A stretch of DNA of 64,000 nucleotides from Apoda limacodes. Its lineage: Eukaryota > Arthropoda > Insecta > Lepidoptera > Limacodidae. Under the pieces are notes generated by a model. It was not told where the DNA came from. It was given only the letters and a program-made list of their open reading frames with translations, and did no database searches. The position numbers were made by a program, and so were the translations under genes. Below, in pieces: positions 1-12,605 of the stretch (position 1 is the stretch's first letter; each line of letters opens with the position of its first letter). The stretch spans positions 5,337,001 to 5,401,000 of the forward strand of contig OX291553.1 in assembly GCA_946406115.1 (NCBI GenBank), read 5' to 3'.

Positions 1-460
1 CGCAGGAGGAAGTCTTTCTGAAACCGCACTGTACGTAACCATTTAGGTTCTTAGGTGCGAGGATGGATTCCCTGCCGTTTGCGAGTAGTGCGATGGTTGA
101 AAGTAGCCGACAGCATCATTTCAAACAATTCTTTAAAACACATTCCCTAATACAAGCAGTAGAACACACACATGGAGGCAAACTGTCTTCTCAGACTTAA
201 GGCTTTGATACGGATTGTTAGTTTGGGATCGTCGACAATTCACTCAGCCCGTCGTCCATATGGGACCGGAATTGCGACTTGTAAATCAGCAACCTTGCTC
301 CGAGGTGAATTACTGCTTTGCTTTGTTGAGTACCCCAAGTGTCTTGGACGCCAGCTTTACTTTGTCTTTCAAATTATCTCAGAACTGAACATTACTGGAG
401 ATGTCAACACCAAGGATCCCAATGATCTAAGAGATGGTAAAAGGTGTGTTCTGGGATTGT
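1..460 (-). mobile_element. LINE family J, copy 1: 3' part of reverse-transcriptase ORF (dead)
   Basis: Fragment of a non-LTR retrotransposon read on the minus strand and cut off by the window start. It matches, block for block, the other family-J copies at 43.1-44.3, 51.6-51.9 and 53.0-54.2 kb: the segment after the polymerase domain (HMEYC-type and QRRAVR-type blocks) and the C-terminal region normally ending in WNELP. Stops and indels in every frame show that it is not functional. Plus-strand reading frames here are antisense shadows. Known of the family: Jockey/CR1-superfamily LINEs of insects encode an endonuclease-RT protein and are usually 5' truncated on insertion. Family J is recognised by its conserved C-terminal wording; the clade (Jockey or CR1) is inferred. 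Confidence 0.75.
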
Positions 461-1265
461 GGGACCTCAATTAATGGGTTCAGGTTAGATTTTGTTCAAC
501 CGACCTGACGTTACCGAAAATTGTCAGTTAACAAAACAAAATCTGCGACACAAAGGGTGTTTTTTTATTTTTGTGCTTTTGTCTTTGTTGCAAGAGAGCA
601 ATGTAGTGAATTTATTTATAAGTAGATATAGCAGGAAGAGGGAGAATAACAAGGAAAATGTAAAATACTAAAACACAGTTATACTGACAAATAGTGTTAA
701 TGTCAAGTCAAGTAACAAAGTCATTTGAAAATAAGTATAACTAAAGTTTTTAATTAAATATCGTCAAACGTTAAATGTACCAACTATAGCCCTGTAACAT
801 CTAGTTAGCATTTAATTTACAAAATGTTATTTGGCAAAGGGACCGCAGATTAAATCAAACTAACTTGTTTGACTACACTTGGTGAAATGATTTATTCCAC
901 TAACCCATACTAACTATTCCGCCTGATTGCTATTTCTATTTCAGTATAGAAATTATAACCTGATATATCGATGTCAGATTTAGAATGTAAATTTCACTAA
1001 GACAAAATACTAAATATAAATGAAGGTTTTTAATAAAAATTCAAGATTCTTATTCTTTTTTCTTATTTAAATAGAACTCGTACAGCGATAGAAATAATAT
1101 TAACTATAAAACCTAAAAAATATGGCGGAAATGATTATGAAAGTACACACATGAATACAATCTAGGGATATTTTATTTTAACATGAAACTATGAATTTAT
1201 AATAATGATTTTGGTTTCTGAAAAAAACTGGTTGCCTGTAAAGTCGGTATACGGGCGAAAGTTTT
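461..1265. other. AT-rich spacer, no gene seen
   Basis: No coding-like segment or RNA gene is visible. The only structure is a short stretch around 815-890 that recurs at 36.8 kb. Confidence 0.6.
815..890 (+). repeat. Short dispersed repeat W, copy 1
   Basis: A segment around GGACCGCAGATTAAAT followed by AACTTGTTTGACTAC recurs in inverted orientation at 36810-36890. The copies differ by several substitutions and small gaps, so this is an old dispersed repeat of unknown class. Confidence 0.5.
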
Positions 1266-1437
1266 ACGTGACAACTTGTGCCTTTCACTTTTTATGTCTG
1301 TCTCTCTCGCTCTTAGGCGGGCTAACCATGCCGCGTGCCTCTCACTCGCTCTCATTGTGAGCGCATAACGTGAGCGGAGCGTAACGCAGTTTCTTGAAGT
1401 GTCACCCGGCAAACCAATTTATAAGACGTTGTCACGT
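1266..1437 (-). repeat. 172-bp MITE-like repeat, copy 1
   Basis: The reverse complement of this segment matches 26799-26970 at all 172 positions (compared block by block). The ends form a 10-bp inverted repeat, ACGTGACAAC...GTTGTCACGT. The body is GC-rich compared with its surroundings and has no coding capacity. I see no convincing target-site duplication. The short reading frame starting MPGDTSRNCVTL that appears here and in the other copy is simply the repeat being read through, not a gene. Class is not known; a small non-autonomous DNA transposon fits best. Confidence 0.75.
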
Positions 1438-1589
1438 CAAAAAAATTGTATAGGGATTGTAAGCTACTTTATCTCTTAATTAAAAATAATAAAATACTGG
1501 TGATGTAGCAGAATGGCATACAAGCAAAACTCGTGTGACCACACCAAGACAGGACCGTTTTTTTAGTTAAATGCTATAAAACAACCCAA

Positions 1590-2310
1590 TGTGACCGACG
1601 ATGCAATTGGTGCAAACTCTCCAGGCGGACCACCAGCTGCTGGTCGTCAGTGACCAAACCATGCGAAGGAGTTTACATGAAGTCGGCCTATATGAGCGCA
1701 GACCAGTTCGTGTTCCAGCACTTCGGCGGGGCAATCGCGAAATAAGACTTGCTTGGGCGCGGGAACATTTGATATAGTCTGATCAACAATGAGTCATGGT
1801 GCTGTTTACTGATGAATCTCGTTTCGGGTTTCACCCAGACTCTAGGAGAACACGTGTTTGGATAACACCTGCTAGGGTTAGCCACCTCCAGCACCCTCAG
1901 GAAGTCCATCCGTACCAATGTGGGACACTCAAGGTGTTGGCGGGAATTTGCATCGCTGGGCAAACCGAGCTAGTTTGGATCAGATGCAGTATGACAGCTT
2001 AAAAATGCCTTACAGACGTCGTAGAACCTGGCGTTGTTTCGCATAGAATCCAAACGGGTCAAGAATTTCAGCTAATTAAGCGGGTGTCGATCGCCCTAAG
2101 AAATTACGATGTCCAGGTTTTCGGTTGACCTGCGCAATCACCCGATCTGAATTTCATTAAGCACGCTTGGGACATGTTGCATTGAAGGGCGTTGCGTGAT
2201 TTTCCACCAAAAAGAAGTTAAGAACAACTTTTTATCTGCAACGAACATGGACTTGCATACCCAGAAAGATTTGGACAACCTGACTTGCATTAGCTTCTTC
2301 TATAAGTAGT
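1590..2310 (+). pseudogene. Tc1-type (Tc1/mariner superfamily) transposase pseudogene
   Basis: A single frame carries recognisable Tc1-type transposase wording from about 1600 to 2310. An N-terminal/catalytic junction resembles RRSLHEVGLYERRPVRVP and RLAWAREHL. The first catalytic aspartate lies in VLFTDESRFGFHPDS near 1796-1840, and the C-terminal catalytic block PAQSPDLNFIKHAWDML lies near 2129-2180. The family uses a DD34E triad for cut-and-paste transposition. Here the expected glutamate of the PNPIEHLWD-type block reads lysine (FIKH), and in-frame stops occur just before VLFTDESRF and on both sides of the last block. The middle part (second aspartate, QDNARPH-type) is not recognisable. 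No terminal inverted repeats were identified. This is an inactive, old copy. Confidence 0.88.
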
Positions 2311-2837
2311 TACTTTAGGGATTTTAATGCTTTTTGTAAGTCTTTTTTTGATGATAGTGGAAGTGGACTTCCAGTTTGATCGAATTTCCCTAGTGTTTTG
2401 TAAAGTTCTATCTTTGATACATTTTTAAATTTATATTTAAATACTTTGTTACATTTTTGAGCTCTTTTTTAGTTAAAATATTTCAGAGCATAAATTTTCC
2501 ACTTCCAAATGTGAAGACTCTAATTCGCTTGAAAATTTTGCAACTTCATTATTTAATTACCTATTCAAGTCACTGGCATCTAACGAGCTATTTGGTAAGT
2601 TGGCAATAGTAGTATCGTAGAATGTTGAGGACGAAAGGTTACACAAAGAAGTTGATTTTCTAGGTTTTCTTAACGTTATATTGTCATTATCCATGTTGTG
2701 GTAAATTTAAATATTTTGGTGCTTTGTCAATCGGTGTTAATTGGTATAATGTGAAATAACAATTCGCAATTAACTGATGAAGTAGCTTCTTGCTTTTATG
2801 CTGAGTTTCATATATTTTCGTAGTACAAAAATTGAAG
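2311..2837. other. AT-rich spacer, no gene seen
   Basis: Nothing recognisable. The 3' untranslated part or inverted repeat of the Tc1 copy could lie here but is not visible. Confidence 0.5.
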
Positions 2838-2905
2838 TCGCCTCAGCGGGAATTGAACTCACGGACGCCGAGTCTTGTTCTGTGTTCACGCTCGGCTATG
2901 ATGTC
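2838..2905 (-). repeat. tRNA-like SINE head
   Basis: Read on the minus strand, the segment holds an A-box-like TAGCCGAGCGTGA and a good B box, GAGTTCAATTCCCGC, at tRNA-like spacing. It does not fold into a clean tRNA and has no recognisable anticodon stem, so it is better read as the tRNA-derived promoter head of an insect SINE than as a tRNA gene. Confidence 0.5.
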
Positions 2906-3027
2906 ATTAATGAAAGTAGTTGAAATTTGTCATAATTTATGATACAAATGGGTTTCTTTCTACGTGTAGCAGTTGCAGTATAGTGATAACAGAAATTCAA
3001 CCACTTTATCCAAAAAACAACTTCTAC

Positions 3028-3332
3028 CTTCAACTATTGGAGGAGACAATTTGCCTCCTTGTGTGTGTTCTACCGCTTGAATAATGGGATGTGTTCTAAG
3101 GAATTATTTGGAATTATGCCATGGCTACTTTCTACTATCGCACCGCTCGTTATCGGCTGGGCATTGGGCAGAATGAGCTCCCTGCTGAGGTTTTCCCTGA
3201 GAACTACAGTATTTTTGATGGGTCGTCAACGCGCTATGCCGCGGGTGTTGCAAGCGTCCATAGGCTGCGGTGACCACTTACTATCAGACGGATCGCAAGT
3301 TTGTTCGCTACCTTAATGGCAACTGTCGTTTT
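3028..3332 (+). mobile_element. LINE family J, copy 2: 3' end
   Basis: Plus-strand 3' terminal fragment of family J. It shows the cysteine-valine-phenylalanine block (CVFYRLNNGMCS), a degenerate LWNELP region (AEFPEN-like remnant), GRQRA, and the 3' end signature ending in CGGTGACC...TACCTTAATGG. It is shorter than copy 51590-51942 because of internal deletions, including loss of most of the HTLEPKW...RNFLPR interval. No coding function remains. Confidence 0.75.
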
Positions 3333-6221
3333 GATTTTTGTCCACCGGATTAGCATAGTTTGTTGGACTATTATGTCATAATACTGTCTGTTGTTACTGT
3401 TTACGAGTAAGTGTGATGAAAAATTACTTATTAAATAGAGATAGGTACCGCAGTATGCAAGTTTTGGTAAATTTAGTTAAAACAAGTAACAAAGAAAACA
3501 CTGAGACGTTTATATTCGAGAAGAAATTAAATAAGCACAAAAAAACGGAATTGGTTTCAAAACTTGCAATTGTATTTCAAAGCTGAAACTCTTTCTCTGA
3601 TTCAATTTAAAGAACACCGTGCAAGAGAAATCTCATACAAATAAATTGAATTTATTCAAGCACATTCATCCTTTGAATCGAGATGAATGGATTTTCAAGC
3701 TGCTGATTCTATTTTTAGCTTGCATCAAAAGAATTTATTCTTTACATGCTTTGTCCTTGGCTTTATTCAAAAGCAATTGACAAATTTTATTGACAGGTCA
3801 TATGTCCTAACTTCTGCTGAATTTACCTGGCTTGCCTCTAATATCAAAAAATCAGACTTTTAAATAAAAAACCTAAATAAAAATAAGTAACTGTTACACA
3901 AGCACGGAAGCTAATTGTATGAATTTTAGCACGAAGTAAGATTCAGACAAGAAAAATCTAAGAACTCTAGATAAATAGGAAAACTGTAATTCCCAACAGT
4001 CTTGGTGTTTTTATGTCTCTTATATTGCTTTCTGTCCATTTATTCAATCAGAAAAAACTTTTTATCAAAAACTATGATCGAAAATGATGTTACCACACAC
4101 ACACAGTATCTAATTCATTAATATAATGTTTAGTTGTTTCGACATGAGTTACACACAAACAAAGGTATTCACTTAATTAAAAAGATAATAAAAATAGGCG
4201 TGGCAGCAATTACCGTTTTAATAAATTTAAATTATGGCAAAACAATGCGTGCCATATTAGATCTGCCATCTTGAATAATGAAACACTGACAAAAAATTAA
4301 TTCAGCATCCATACAACTTAATGGAAACTGAAAAGTTTTAAATAAAAATTGTCGATCTATAATTACAATTAAATTGAAGTGACTTCAAATGAGTCTCCAT
4401 GAGAAGTTACTTCTTTAGAGTAAGCAACTTACTTTAATACCCAGTGATAACTGACATTAAATGTACCTATGCTACTGTAAAACAAAAACATGAAAATCAA
4501 AAACAAGTGTTATTGCTTATGAAAGATCTGTCTCTAAGCTGCTATATATTCCCTGTCCCCATCAGAGTGACATACTTAAACGTTTCCTTAAATATAAGAA
4601 TAGCACATTTACTTTTATTCGCTTGACCTCCCGCTATGATTTATCATTTTCTCACAACGGGTGGCAGGGATTGACTCTTTCCACGTTTTTTTCTTTTTTC
4701 TTCTGTTGTTGTGTTGTAACGAGTAATAAATATTTATGATTTATGAAACTATTTGATAGCCGTTGCTTCGCTTGCGTAGTTTATCAATTAGGCAGACAGA
4801 TTTAACTGCTTGATTTAAGTAACCCGATAAAGTAAAGGCATTTACTTGATTCGAAAATTTATTTTTGAGATGATTACGATATATATTATTGCTTTTCATC
4901 GTAATTCTACATTTTCAAGCTGAAAAACATAAGGTAAATGAGCAATGCAAATCACAATCATCTGCGAAATAGATTTATAGCAAAAAAGTTTTACCTATAT
5001 ATATCTGAATAAAATTTCAGGATCGCAATTTAGTATTGTTTGACGCAGAAAGTTGAAATTTAATAAAACAAGATGTGACAAAATTCACGTATGTATAGGA
5101 AATCCAGGATAATCAAACTCTATAGCCAAAGCTTTACAATTACATTGTATTCAAGGCGGCGATAAGGTATTAAATGAAACTACTATTATATTAAAACTTT
5201 ATACTATATATAAATATTTACTATCAAATATAGTTGATAGACCATAAGAAAAGTTTGTTTTTTATTGTTATGGTAAAGAATGTTTTGTTGAGAAGATTTT
5301 CCTCATTTCTCTTCATTTGTATTCAGGCTTCAGTCTCAGTTAACAAACGCTGAGGTAGCTGACATCGGTCGTACAATTACCAATGTTAATATTTACCAAA
5401 TAACGCTACCAACTAATTTATTTTGTGTTTGTTTTGAATTAAGTTCTTGTTATCTATAGTTATTTTGATTTACGAAACAAAAAAAAACAAATCAAAAAGC
5501 TTTGTAGACAGAAATATAATCAATTTAATTTTAGCCAAATGTTATATACTTTTGAGGTGCAAAAACGGTTAGTTCGATTTGACGGTTTATGTAATAAGTA
5601 AAATGGCTAAGATTTGTATGGAAGTTTGCCCCACTTATGAAATACAATGTACAGAAACAACTTCGACGCCGTATTAAAGTAACCTCTAGTGTTACATTCT
5701 GTAATAGGACATTAGGAGACACACACACACAAAGTAAATTTTTTTTAGATTTAAGAAACAGGACAGTTTAATTTCTATGGAAACTTACTTTTTCATATAA
5801 ATGACATCTGTAAATCATTGTTTTGACTGAAGACGATATAATATATCGAAATATTTCAAATATTTTTTTTCTTATTATTTATAATTTAATATAATGTATC
5901 ATAATATAATTATATGTTTTGTTCTGTAATAGGAAGTATCTAGAAGTTCCAGGTATTTTTAATAGCCATTTTTACTTAAGTTGCTACTACGAAAATATCA
6001 GGCAACATTAATTTTTAATATAAGCTAATAAGCAAATATTTTTTTGGCAAATATATTAAAAAAACTGTTTCCATTGTATTCTGAATAAGACATTTACGAT
6101 AATGATACTGAGTACCTAACAGAATGAGTATAAATAAAATTCTAAATCAGTAGCCAAAATTGGTCTTTCACTTGGAAAACCTTAACTGGTTACAAATACA
6201 AATTAATTTAATTCCTTAAGA
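3333..6221. other. Long AT-rich spacer, no gene seen
   Basis: About 2.9 kb of AT-rich sequence without a supported gene, RNA or recognisable element. It holds only short (AC)n runs near 4098 and 5718. Reading frames of 60-65 codons here have no similarity that I recognise and are as expected by chance. Confidence 0.6.
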
Positions 6222-6510
6222 GACCCTCTATGGCTCAGTTGGGTTACGACACGACTGCTGAGCCAGAGACGTGGGTCTGATTTCCGCACAGAGAAAAAAA
6301 AAAGTGTTTGTCTTGACTCTAGGTGTTTTCTGTGTATAAAAATATATGTACTTTAGTCTTTACAAAAGACGTAAGTATATCTATCGATAAATGTAAGATT
6401 TGTATTCGTTTTTTATTATTAGAATTAATGCTACAAGCTTTGTTCAATTTGCGACCAGACTACGCCGTGTCTAAAATTATTGATTTTTTTATTTTTTATT
6501 TTATTTACTT
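6222..6510 (+). repeat. tRNA-derived SINE (family S), near full length
   Basis: The tRNA-like head carries an A box (TGGCTCAGTTGGG, 6231-6243) and a B box (GGTCTGATTTCC near 6274-6285). It is followed by the family body CTTGACTCTAGGTGTTTTCTG. The 3' part, with ACAAGCTTTG and a degraded ACCAGACTACGCCGTGT, precedes a T/A-rich tail. The body recurs at 21.3, 27.1 and 50.8 kb. It would have been transcribed by RNA polymerase III and copied by a partner LINE. Confidence 0.75.
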
Positions 6511-6829
6511 ATTTGTCACTTCGTATTACTCTGCGCCGAACGAAACTTTTTAATGAGAGTTAGCAGTCTCGACAAGATATTTAAGTGATAAAAAAAAACT
6601 TGACACTTAAACTTTGACTACACGATACGCTAGCTTAATGCCATACTAATTGGTCCCGCAGACGTTGTTCAGCCTCTAAACTTGATGTGCTTGAGTTAAG
6701 TAAAATTGTCATTAATAAAAACCTTCTTCATGAAAAAATACAAAGGTTTGCCAACTTCAAATATGATCAGTCAAACAGTATCGTAGTACATCGATACATA
6801 AATGAATATATTTACCAGTGGTAGGCCCA

Positions 6830-7061
6830 TTATTCACTGTATATTTCATTGAAACGCTCCGCCACAAAAGCATTAAAAAGTAGGTGGGTAGCAACCTGAT
6901 GTTCATTCCATGATCTAACTATTTGCAATAATGAACTATTTTGAAAAATATGTGTTCTAAGCCCAACAAGGGATTGACCACGACCTAAGCACATCATAGC
7001 GTAACCAACCCTACGTCGTGATCCCTCAGACTGTTCATTCAGTATCACAAAACAGACATGA
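6830..7061 (-). CDS. Coding-like segment of unknown origin (possible terminal exon or TE remnant)
   Basis: On the minus strand an open stretch of about 77 codons ends in a stop at 6830-6832. It is clearly less AT-rich than its flanks and has an ordinary protein-like composition, with pieces such as GYAMMCLGRGQSLVGL and FNAFVAERFNEIYSE. Just upstream is a pyrimidine/AT tract ending CATACCACAAG, which could serve as a splice acceptor. I do not recognise the protein. It could be the last exon of a host gene, a retrocopy fragment or part of an unrecognised transposable element. No polyadenylation signal was seen close downstream on this strand. Low confidence. Confidence 0.25.
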
Positions 7062-9629
7062 CCTTCTTGTGGTATGTAAAATTATAAAAAATGTAATTTA
7101 GCATTAGTGCATTCGAATATAAGATTAAAACTGTAAAAACAGTAGCAACAAAATATATCTAATACCTACATGTATAGCTACTAGCTACCCACTCAGCCAA
7201 CGTGGATTAAATATTCATTTCTAACGAGGCTATTGAATGTCACCTAATGTGACTAATCCTTAGTCTTGATCGGTAACCCACTTTTTCAATAAAAAGTTAT
7301 TTTTAGTAAACACAAAACCGTTTAACGTACGTAACAAATGTAGATGTACGTAATAGTAGATTAATATCAAACAGCCAGAAACCTATTCAAGTGAAATTAA
7401 CTTATCTTGCTTTCCCGTTTTTTTTTTCTTTTTACGCGCAACATTTTTTAAACACCATAATTACCAGCCAGTATTTTTGAGTTGTATTAATAGGTTTGAG
7501 AATAATACGTAGACCATGTACTTATTCATTAAATCACAAGTCGGCAAACAAATAAATCAATTCGCGTATTGCTTGGTTTTATTACATTTGTACTGGGACT
7601 GCTACAGAAAATCAGAAAAATTTAATGTAGATAGAAATTCAAAATCTAATTTTGGTAAAACATTTCGTTTCTGTACATCTCGTACTTCTGAATCCCAAAG
7701 TTTTTTTGACTTCCGGGGTATATGTTGGCCACCTCTTTTAAGCAGGAGGTTAACACACAAAAAAGGATCCTTATATGAAATTTTAAAATGGAAATCTTCT
7801 TACGGTATAAAATTTAAAAGCTTGTTAAAGCCGAACTGAGGAAGTTTTAACAGCATCTAGAATTTATTCATAAAAGTTTTCAAAATTCAAATTTTATACA
7901 TGAGTTCCTTCGAGCTGTTTAATTGGACACAGCTTTTGTTTTATTAAATAAGATTTTTATCTCAAAAGATACATATGTCTATAATGTTTATGAAGAACTC
8001 AAAGCTAAATGACAGAAACTCCTTGCCGATTGAAAATGAGTTGGAAATAAGTCAGCAGTCCATAACAAGGTTATCCAATGGATGGGTTATTGCTAGTACC
8101 TTGCTTTACGATTCCTGGTTGTTTGGTATGAGGTATTCGTTGTGACAGTAGTTTATCATTCAGTATTTTGTGTCAATAAAGTTTTATAAGTGCCAACAAC
8201 ACTGGCAATTCACAAGACTGATAATTAATTTAATAGCATTGTTTCTACCTTCGAATGCCAGATTGAATGATGTTAACTTAAATTAATGAATAATTTGTTT
8301 TATTAATTTATGTAAGTATTAATTTAGTATTTAAATAAGAAGCCAGAGGCTGTTATTACATAACAGCAGTCGTTAAACTAACTCAAAGGGGCTATAAGCG
8401 GCTTGAAATCACTTGAGTTTCAAGTATAGCCATAGCCATAGCCATAGCTCAAAAAATTCTATCAATTCATACTAGGCCAGCATAACCTTCCTTCTCTAGG
8501 AGAGTTTCCTATTGATGGACTAGTATTCCTGTAGTGGGTACGTCGGTATAAGGGCTAAGACCGTTTTTACCATTGACTATAGGAAAATAACTATTACTCA
8601 CAAAGATGACATATACGTCTAGATACCATGTCCGAAACCATGTAAGAAAAAAAAACAATTTTTCGTGTGCCTACACCGTCTTGCTAATAAAGTACCTAGT
8701 TTTAGGTAATTTAAGTTAAAATTTCATAAAAAGAGTCCAAAGTGTGACTTTGCAGTTCGTTCTAAAGAAAAGTTATTTTTCCAAACTATTTATGTATTTT
8801 AAGATCCGGTAATTTATTAATTTCATCGTTCATAAAATACATGATATTAATTTTTCTATAGGTATTTACAGCTGTATTGTTCTTTTAATTTAAACATTGC
8901 AGGAGTCCGGTATTAGGTTTACGTTCAATAGATACAATGTGTCACAGCAGTCATCAATACATAAATACTTTATCAACCTGAAATAATATAATGTAAGTGA
9001 CGTTAGGTGAAAATATGTATTGACGTTTCAGTGTTTCCCTTGCTAAACTTGGGAAATGAAGGTCCTACAGACTTGGCAACACAGACAGAAAAACATTTGT
9101 TGTTTGTTTTGCGAATAATTACTCAAATGTAACAAGCAGATTAGTGTAATAACTTATGAAAAGTGATTTCTTTTTCTCAATATTTCAACACGATTTTTTT
9201 GGATAAATTGTCATTTTTATTACTTTACGCGGGAGCACAATTTGCGTCAACGCGCAGATTACGTATGATGTAGTGTTGACGGCAAGTACCTTAAAAGTCA
9301 GGTACTCGTATTGGCTTATTTGGTGTGCCTGAATACGGAATCTAGACGTATAAGTCATCCTTGATTACTCATATGTTACGAATAAGGAATAAGAAGTACG
9401 CAGACGACTTCGTCTATTTTTCTTATTTATTCAAACTGCTTACAATATATTTTTCATCTCACTGGCTCGAAAAGGCTCACTTTGTCGTTTAAAGTCTTAT
9501 TTAATGGGCGTGGAAAAATCTAATTTATTCATTTGCGCGCAAAAGGTTTTTTTTTTTAATTCTACAAAAACAAACATAATGAAACCGACCGAAATGTGGT
9601 TGGTCCTTACTACTTTATAAATTAGTGTT

Positions 9630-9662
9630 ACTAAAGTGTTATTCCGTTAATAACACTTTAGT
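9630..9662. repeat. Perfect 14-bp stem hairpin
   Basis: ACTAAAGTGTTATT and its exact reverse complement AATAACACTTTAGT are separated by five bases. It may be the scar of a small palindromic element. No poly-T follows that would make it a terminator-like structure of interest. Confidence 0.7.
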
Positions 9663-11429
9663 TTAATTTTATATACCTACTATTGCATTAATAGCATTAA
9701 TATTTTGTTAAATGTTATTTAATAGCTAATTTATTGTAGTTTGTTAAATTATTAAATTAAACAAGAATAAACAAGTATTAAGTATAATTTTTGTTTTAAG
9801 AATTTCAAAATTGGCTTTGGAACGCACAAAATGAAAATAAACATATATTTGGAATTACGTAGTAGGTACATCATTTTGGTTGTTTTTACTTTAAACATAT
9901 TTCTTTTACTAAATAAACTTAAAGTTAATAAATAAAAAACATGAGTCACTCCACCAGTAACGTAAAATACCTAAGTTTACCCGCGAAAAATAGGTAAGTA
10001 CCTCTGAACGTGCAATTTGCGAAACACGCAGACATACAAAAGGCGCTCAACCTATTTCAGAGACTTATAATGTTATCAATACTTGGTAAATATTTAGCTT
10101 TCTACACCAAATTATTTTTGGGTAAAAAAGTTAATTGATAGAGTAGCAACCCCTTTTAATCAAAATAAAAAAAAGACGGCGAAAAAAAGTATTTGAAAAA
10201 AAAAATCTATATTTAAATACTAGTGATACTAGGTTAGGTTAGATTTGGTTAAGCTTTTCTCCCCGAGCGGAGCGAGAGCAGCCCTTTAAAGGGGTGTGTT
10301 TATTAAATACCAAGCAAAATTTAAAAAAAAAAACCTACAAATTTTTGTTTAAATAAGTATATATAGTAGTTAGTATACTTGTTCTCATTCATAAGTAATT
10401 AAACACTAATTATTGTTTTTCTTGTATCTTGTTTGTATGTTCTTCGCTGTAGTGAAATGAAAACATGGTGTGTTTCGCACGGCTGAATTTTTTTGTAGTT
10501 TTGTGCCTTAGAATTCCTCGCTTTGCTCAGGATTCAATGAATAAATCAATATAATTTATTCAATTTAGGCTACAATAATTGAGCACTTATGAATGTGATG
10601 GATGTGATATGAGGTGATTGAGATTTCTTTCTATCATAATTTTCTAACCGGCAAAAGCGGGCCCGTCATTTGGATGTTTTTACATTAATTTAGATATTTT
10701 TAAAACACAACCTAAAGGATTTCACAACGAACATACAATATTTTCACTAACTACTACAACTTACACTATCTTCTAATATAAAAGTATTTACTAACCCCCC
10801 GTCCTATTTTTTTATTCCGGACGGATGTCCGGCCTTAATTAATTCTAACAAAGAAAAAGGAATATCTTTTAAGTATAATTCTAGTTATGTTGGTTGGGGT
10901 ACTATTATAGAGTCCTAGATTAATATGAACGTTCTAGATAAAACGGCCTTATTATCCGAAGCTAATAGAATATTAATATTATGTTCAAAATGTTCGTAAG
11001 GTTCTAACAAACCTCGGGTAATTTCAAATAAACTAACACGTCCATACCTTTATACGGAATACTTGAAAACCAAGACAACTACCTTTTATCATTGTTTGAA
11101 TTTTTATCGTACGTGGCTAACCTAATGGATGTTAAACGACTCACTTAGGTAGGTTTCGCGGGTGTTTTTAATATTAAAAAAGTTCTAAGTAACTTAAACT
11201 TACGCGGTTATATTCAACATTATAGAATTTCCAATAACAGTAGCATAACTATTTAACTAAGGCATTAAAATTAATAAGAAAATAAAAACCACGGATTACA
11301 AAAAATCTCCTATCTAGAGAGCCTCCGATTTATCTTACGTTTAATTTTCTGAATAAAATTTCATTCGGGTAAAAGTTATGAAACTACCTTTGAAGGGCAA
11401 ATGAAGTGATGCCATTTTTATATTGCTTA

Positions 11430-11560
11430 AACTGCCAATCAGCGCTCGTCTTACAACGTCACCTCCAATCAACTTGCCTTCCAAACAAACATCCAATCAC
11501 AGTACGTTGTGAAGCATCCATACTCGCGCCACTGATTCAAAACTTACGCAACTTCATTTA
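11430..11560 (+). promoter_or_regulatory. CCAAT-box cluster (speculative promoter)
   Basis: Three CCAAT motifs (GCCAATCAGCGC, CTCCAATCAAC, ATCCAATCACAG) lie within about 80 bases, followed by a less AT-rich stretch (CTCGCGCCACTGA) and a TCATTTAGT that could act as an arthropod initiator. No transcript or downstream coding exon is visible, so this is only a motif observation. Confidence 0.2.
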
Positions 11561-12605
11561 GTCTAGAGTCCGAATCCATAAATCGCGAGTTAGATTACTA
11601 CCTACATTTAAAAATTTATTTTGTATTGATGTTTATGCTTCGTAAGTTTATAATGTAATATTTTACATTTGAGTTATTGGTATTCATTTTTTTGTCAGCT
11701 TCAAACCTTTCATAAAATAAATCATAACTTCTCAGCTAATGTATAAAATTACTGAACTCGTCTATTTAAACGCGCCATTCTAATTTAAAGATGCATTTTG
11801 GTACGTTTATTAAGAATTGTTTACTAATGCAAATCTTTGCGCTAAAACTTGAATTTTAACATTGCATTACAAAAATGTTACGGCATAAATATTGGTATCG
11901 TCACAGTAGGATTTCTAACAATATAATTTAATAATACTTGTGCTAAATAGGTTATCCATAATAATAAAAACTTACATTATTTTGAAAATTAGCCGCATTG
12001 ATTATCAGGCACGTATAGTTTTCTTGCGACACAATCAAATAGTATAAATTAAGCACCCGTTTATAAATGAAAAAAAAAGTTGATTATTGCGTGTCCCTTA
12101 TCAATAAATTCCTCGACTACGGCTCAGCCTTCAAACTCATACTCGACCTGCAATGGCATTTACACCGAAGCATATAGTCCTTTTTTATCTAAAAATCCAT
12201 GAAAATTAAAAAGATTTCTCATGCAATAAATTGAAATTTAATTCCTATAATTTTTAAAATAAAGCATACGGCCAACTTTGGATCTGGCTGTGGCCCGCTC
12301 TAATTGTAATAATAGCTTATATATACCTTATAGTCCTTTGTAAAACTTTCACTAGGGGCACTGTTTAGTTTCCACATTACATTTATTTATATGTATTCAA
12401 ACGAAATAGTAAAATTTAAAGAATCGCACAAGGAATTCATACTCTTCAGTACTACAAGGGGTGCAATGGGTTTTCTATAAGCTTTGCGTCCCGCTAATGC
12501 TGCGACCTTTACCCTACCTAAACAATCAAGCTGTTATCGATGTGGTTATTAAAACCTAATTAGACCTTAAATTTAATATACTTTAATATATACTTTTCTT
12601 AAAAA

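Larger units (their letters stand above)
7062..12605. other. Long AT-rich spacer, essentially empty
   Basis: About 5.5 kb with no supported gene. It contains a hexamer run (TAGCCA repeated near 8427), a perfect hairpin at 9630 and a CCAAT-rich patch at 11430, listed separately. The 107-codon frame at 7516-7839 is AT-driven and lacks recognisable domains. Confidence 0.6.

Noticed and set aside
1197..1412. Reading frame beginning MPGDTSRNCVTL, also at 26824-27027
   Set aside because: Shared only because both loci carry the same 172-bp repeat; the frames diverge as soon as they leave it.
7516..7839. 107-codon plus-strand frame
   Set aside because: No domain or splice context recognised; compatible with chance.
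10228..10245. Telomere-like TTAGG repeats
   Set aside because: Only about two units (AGGTTAGGTTAG), far too short.
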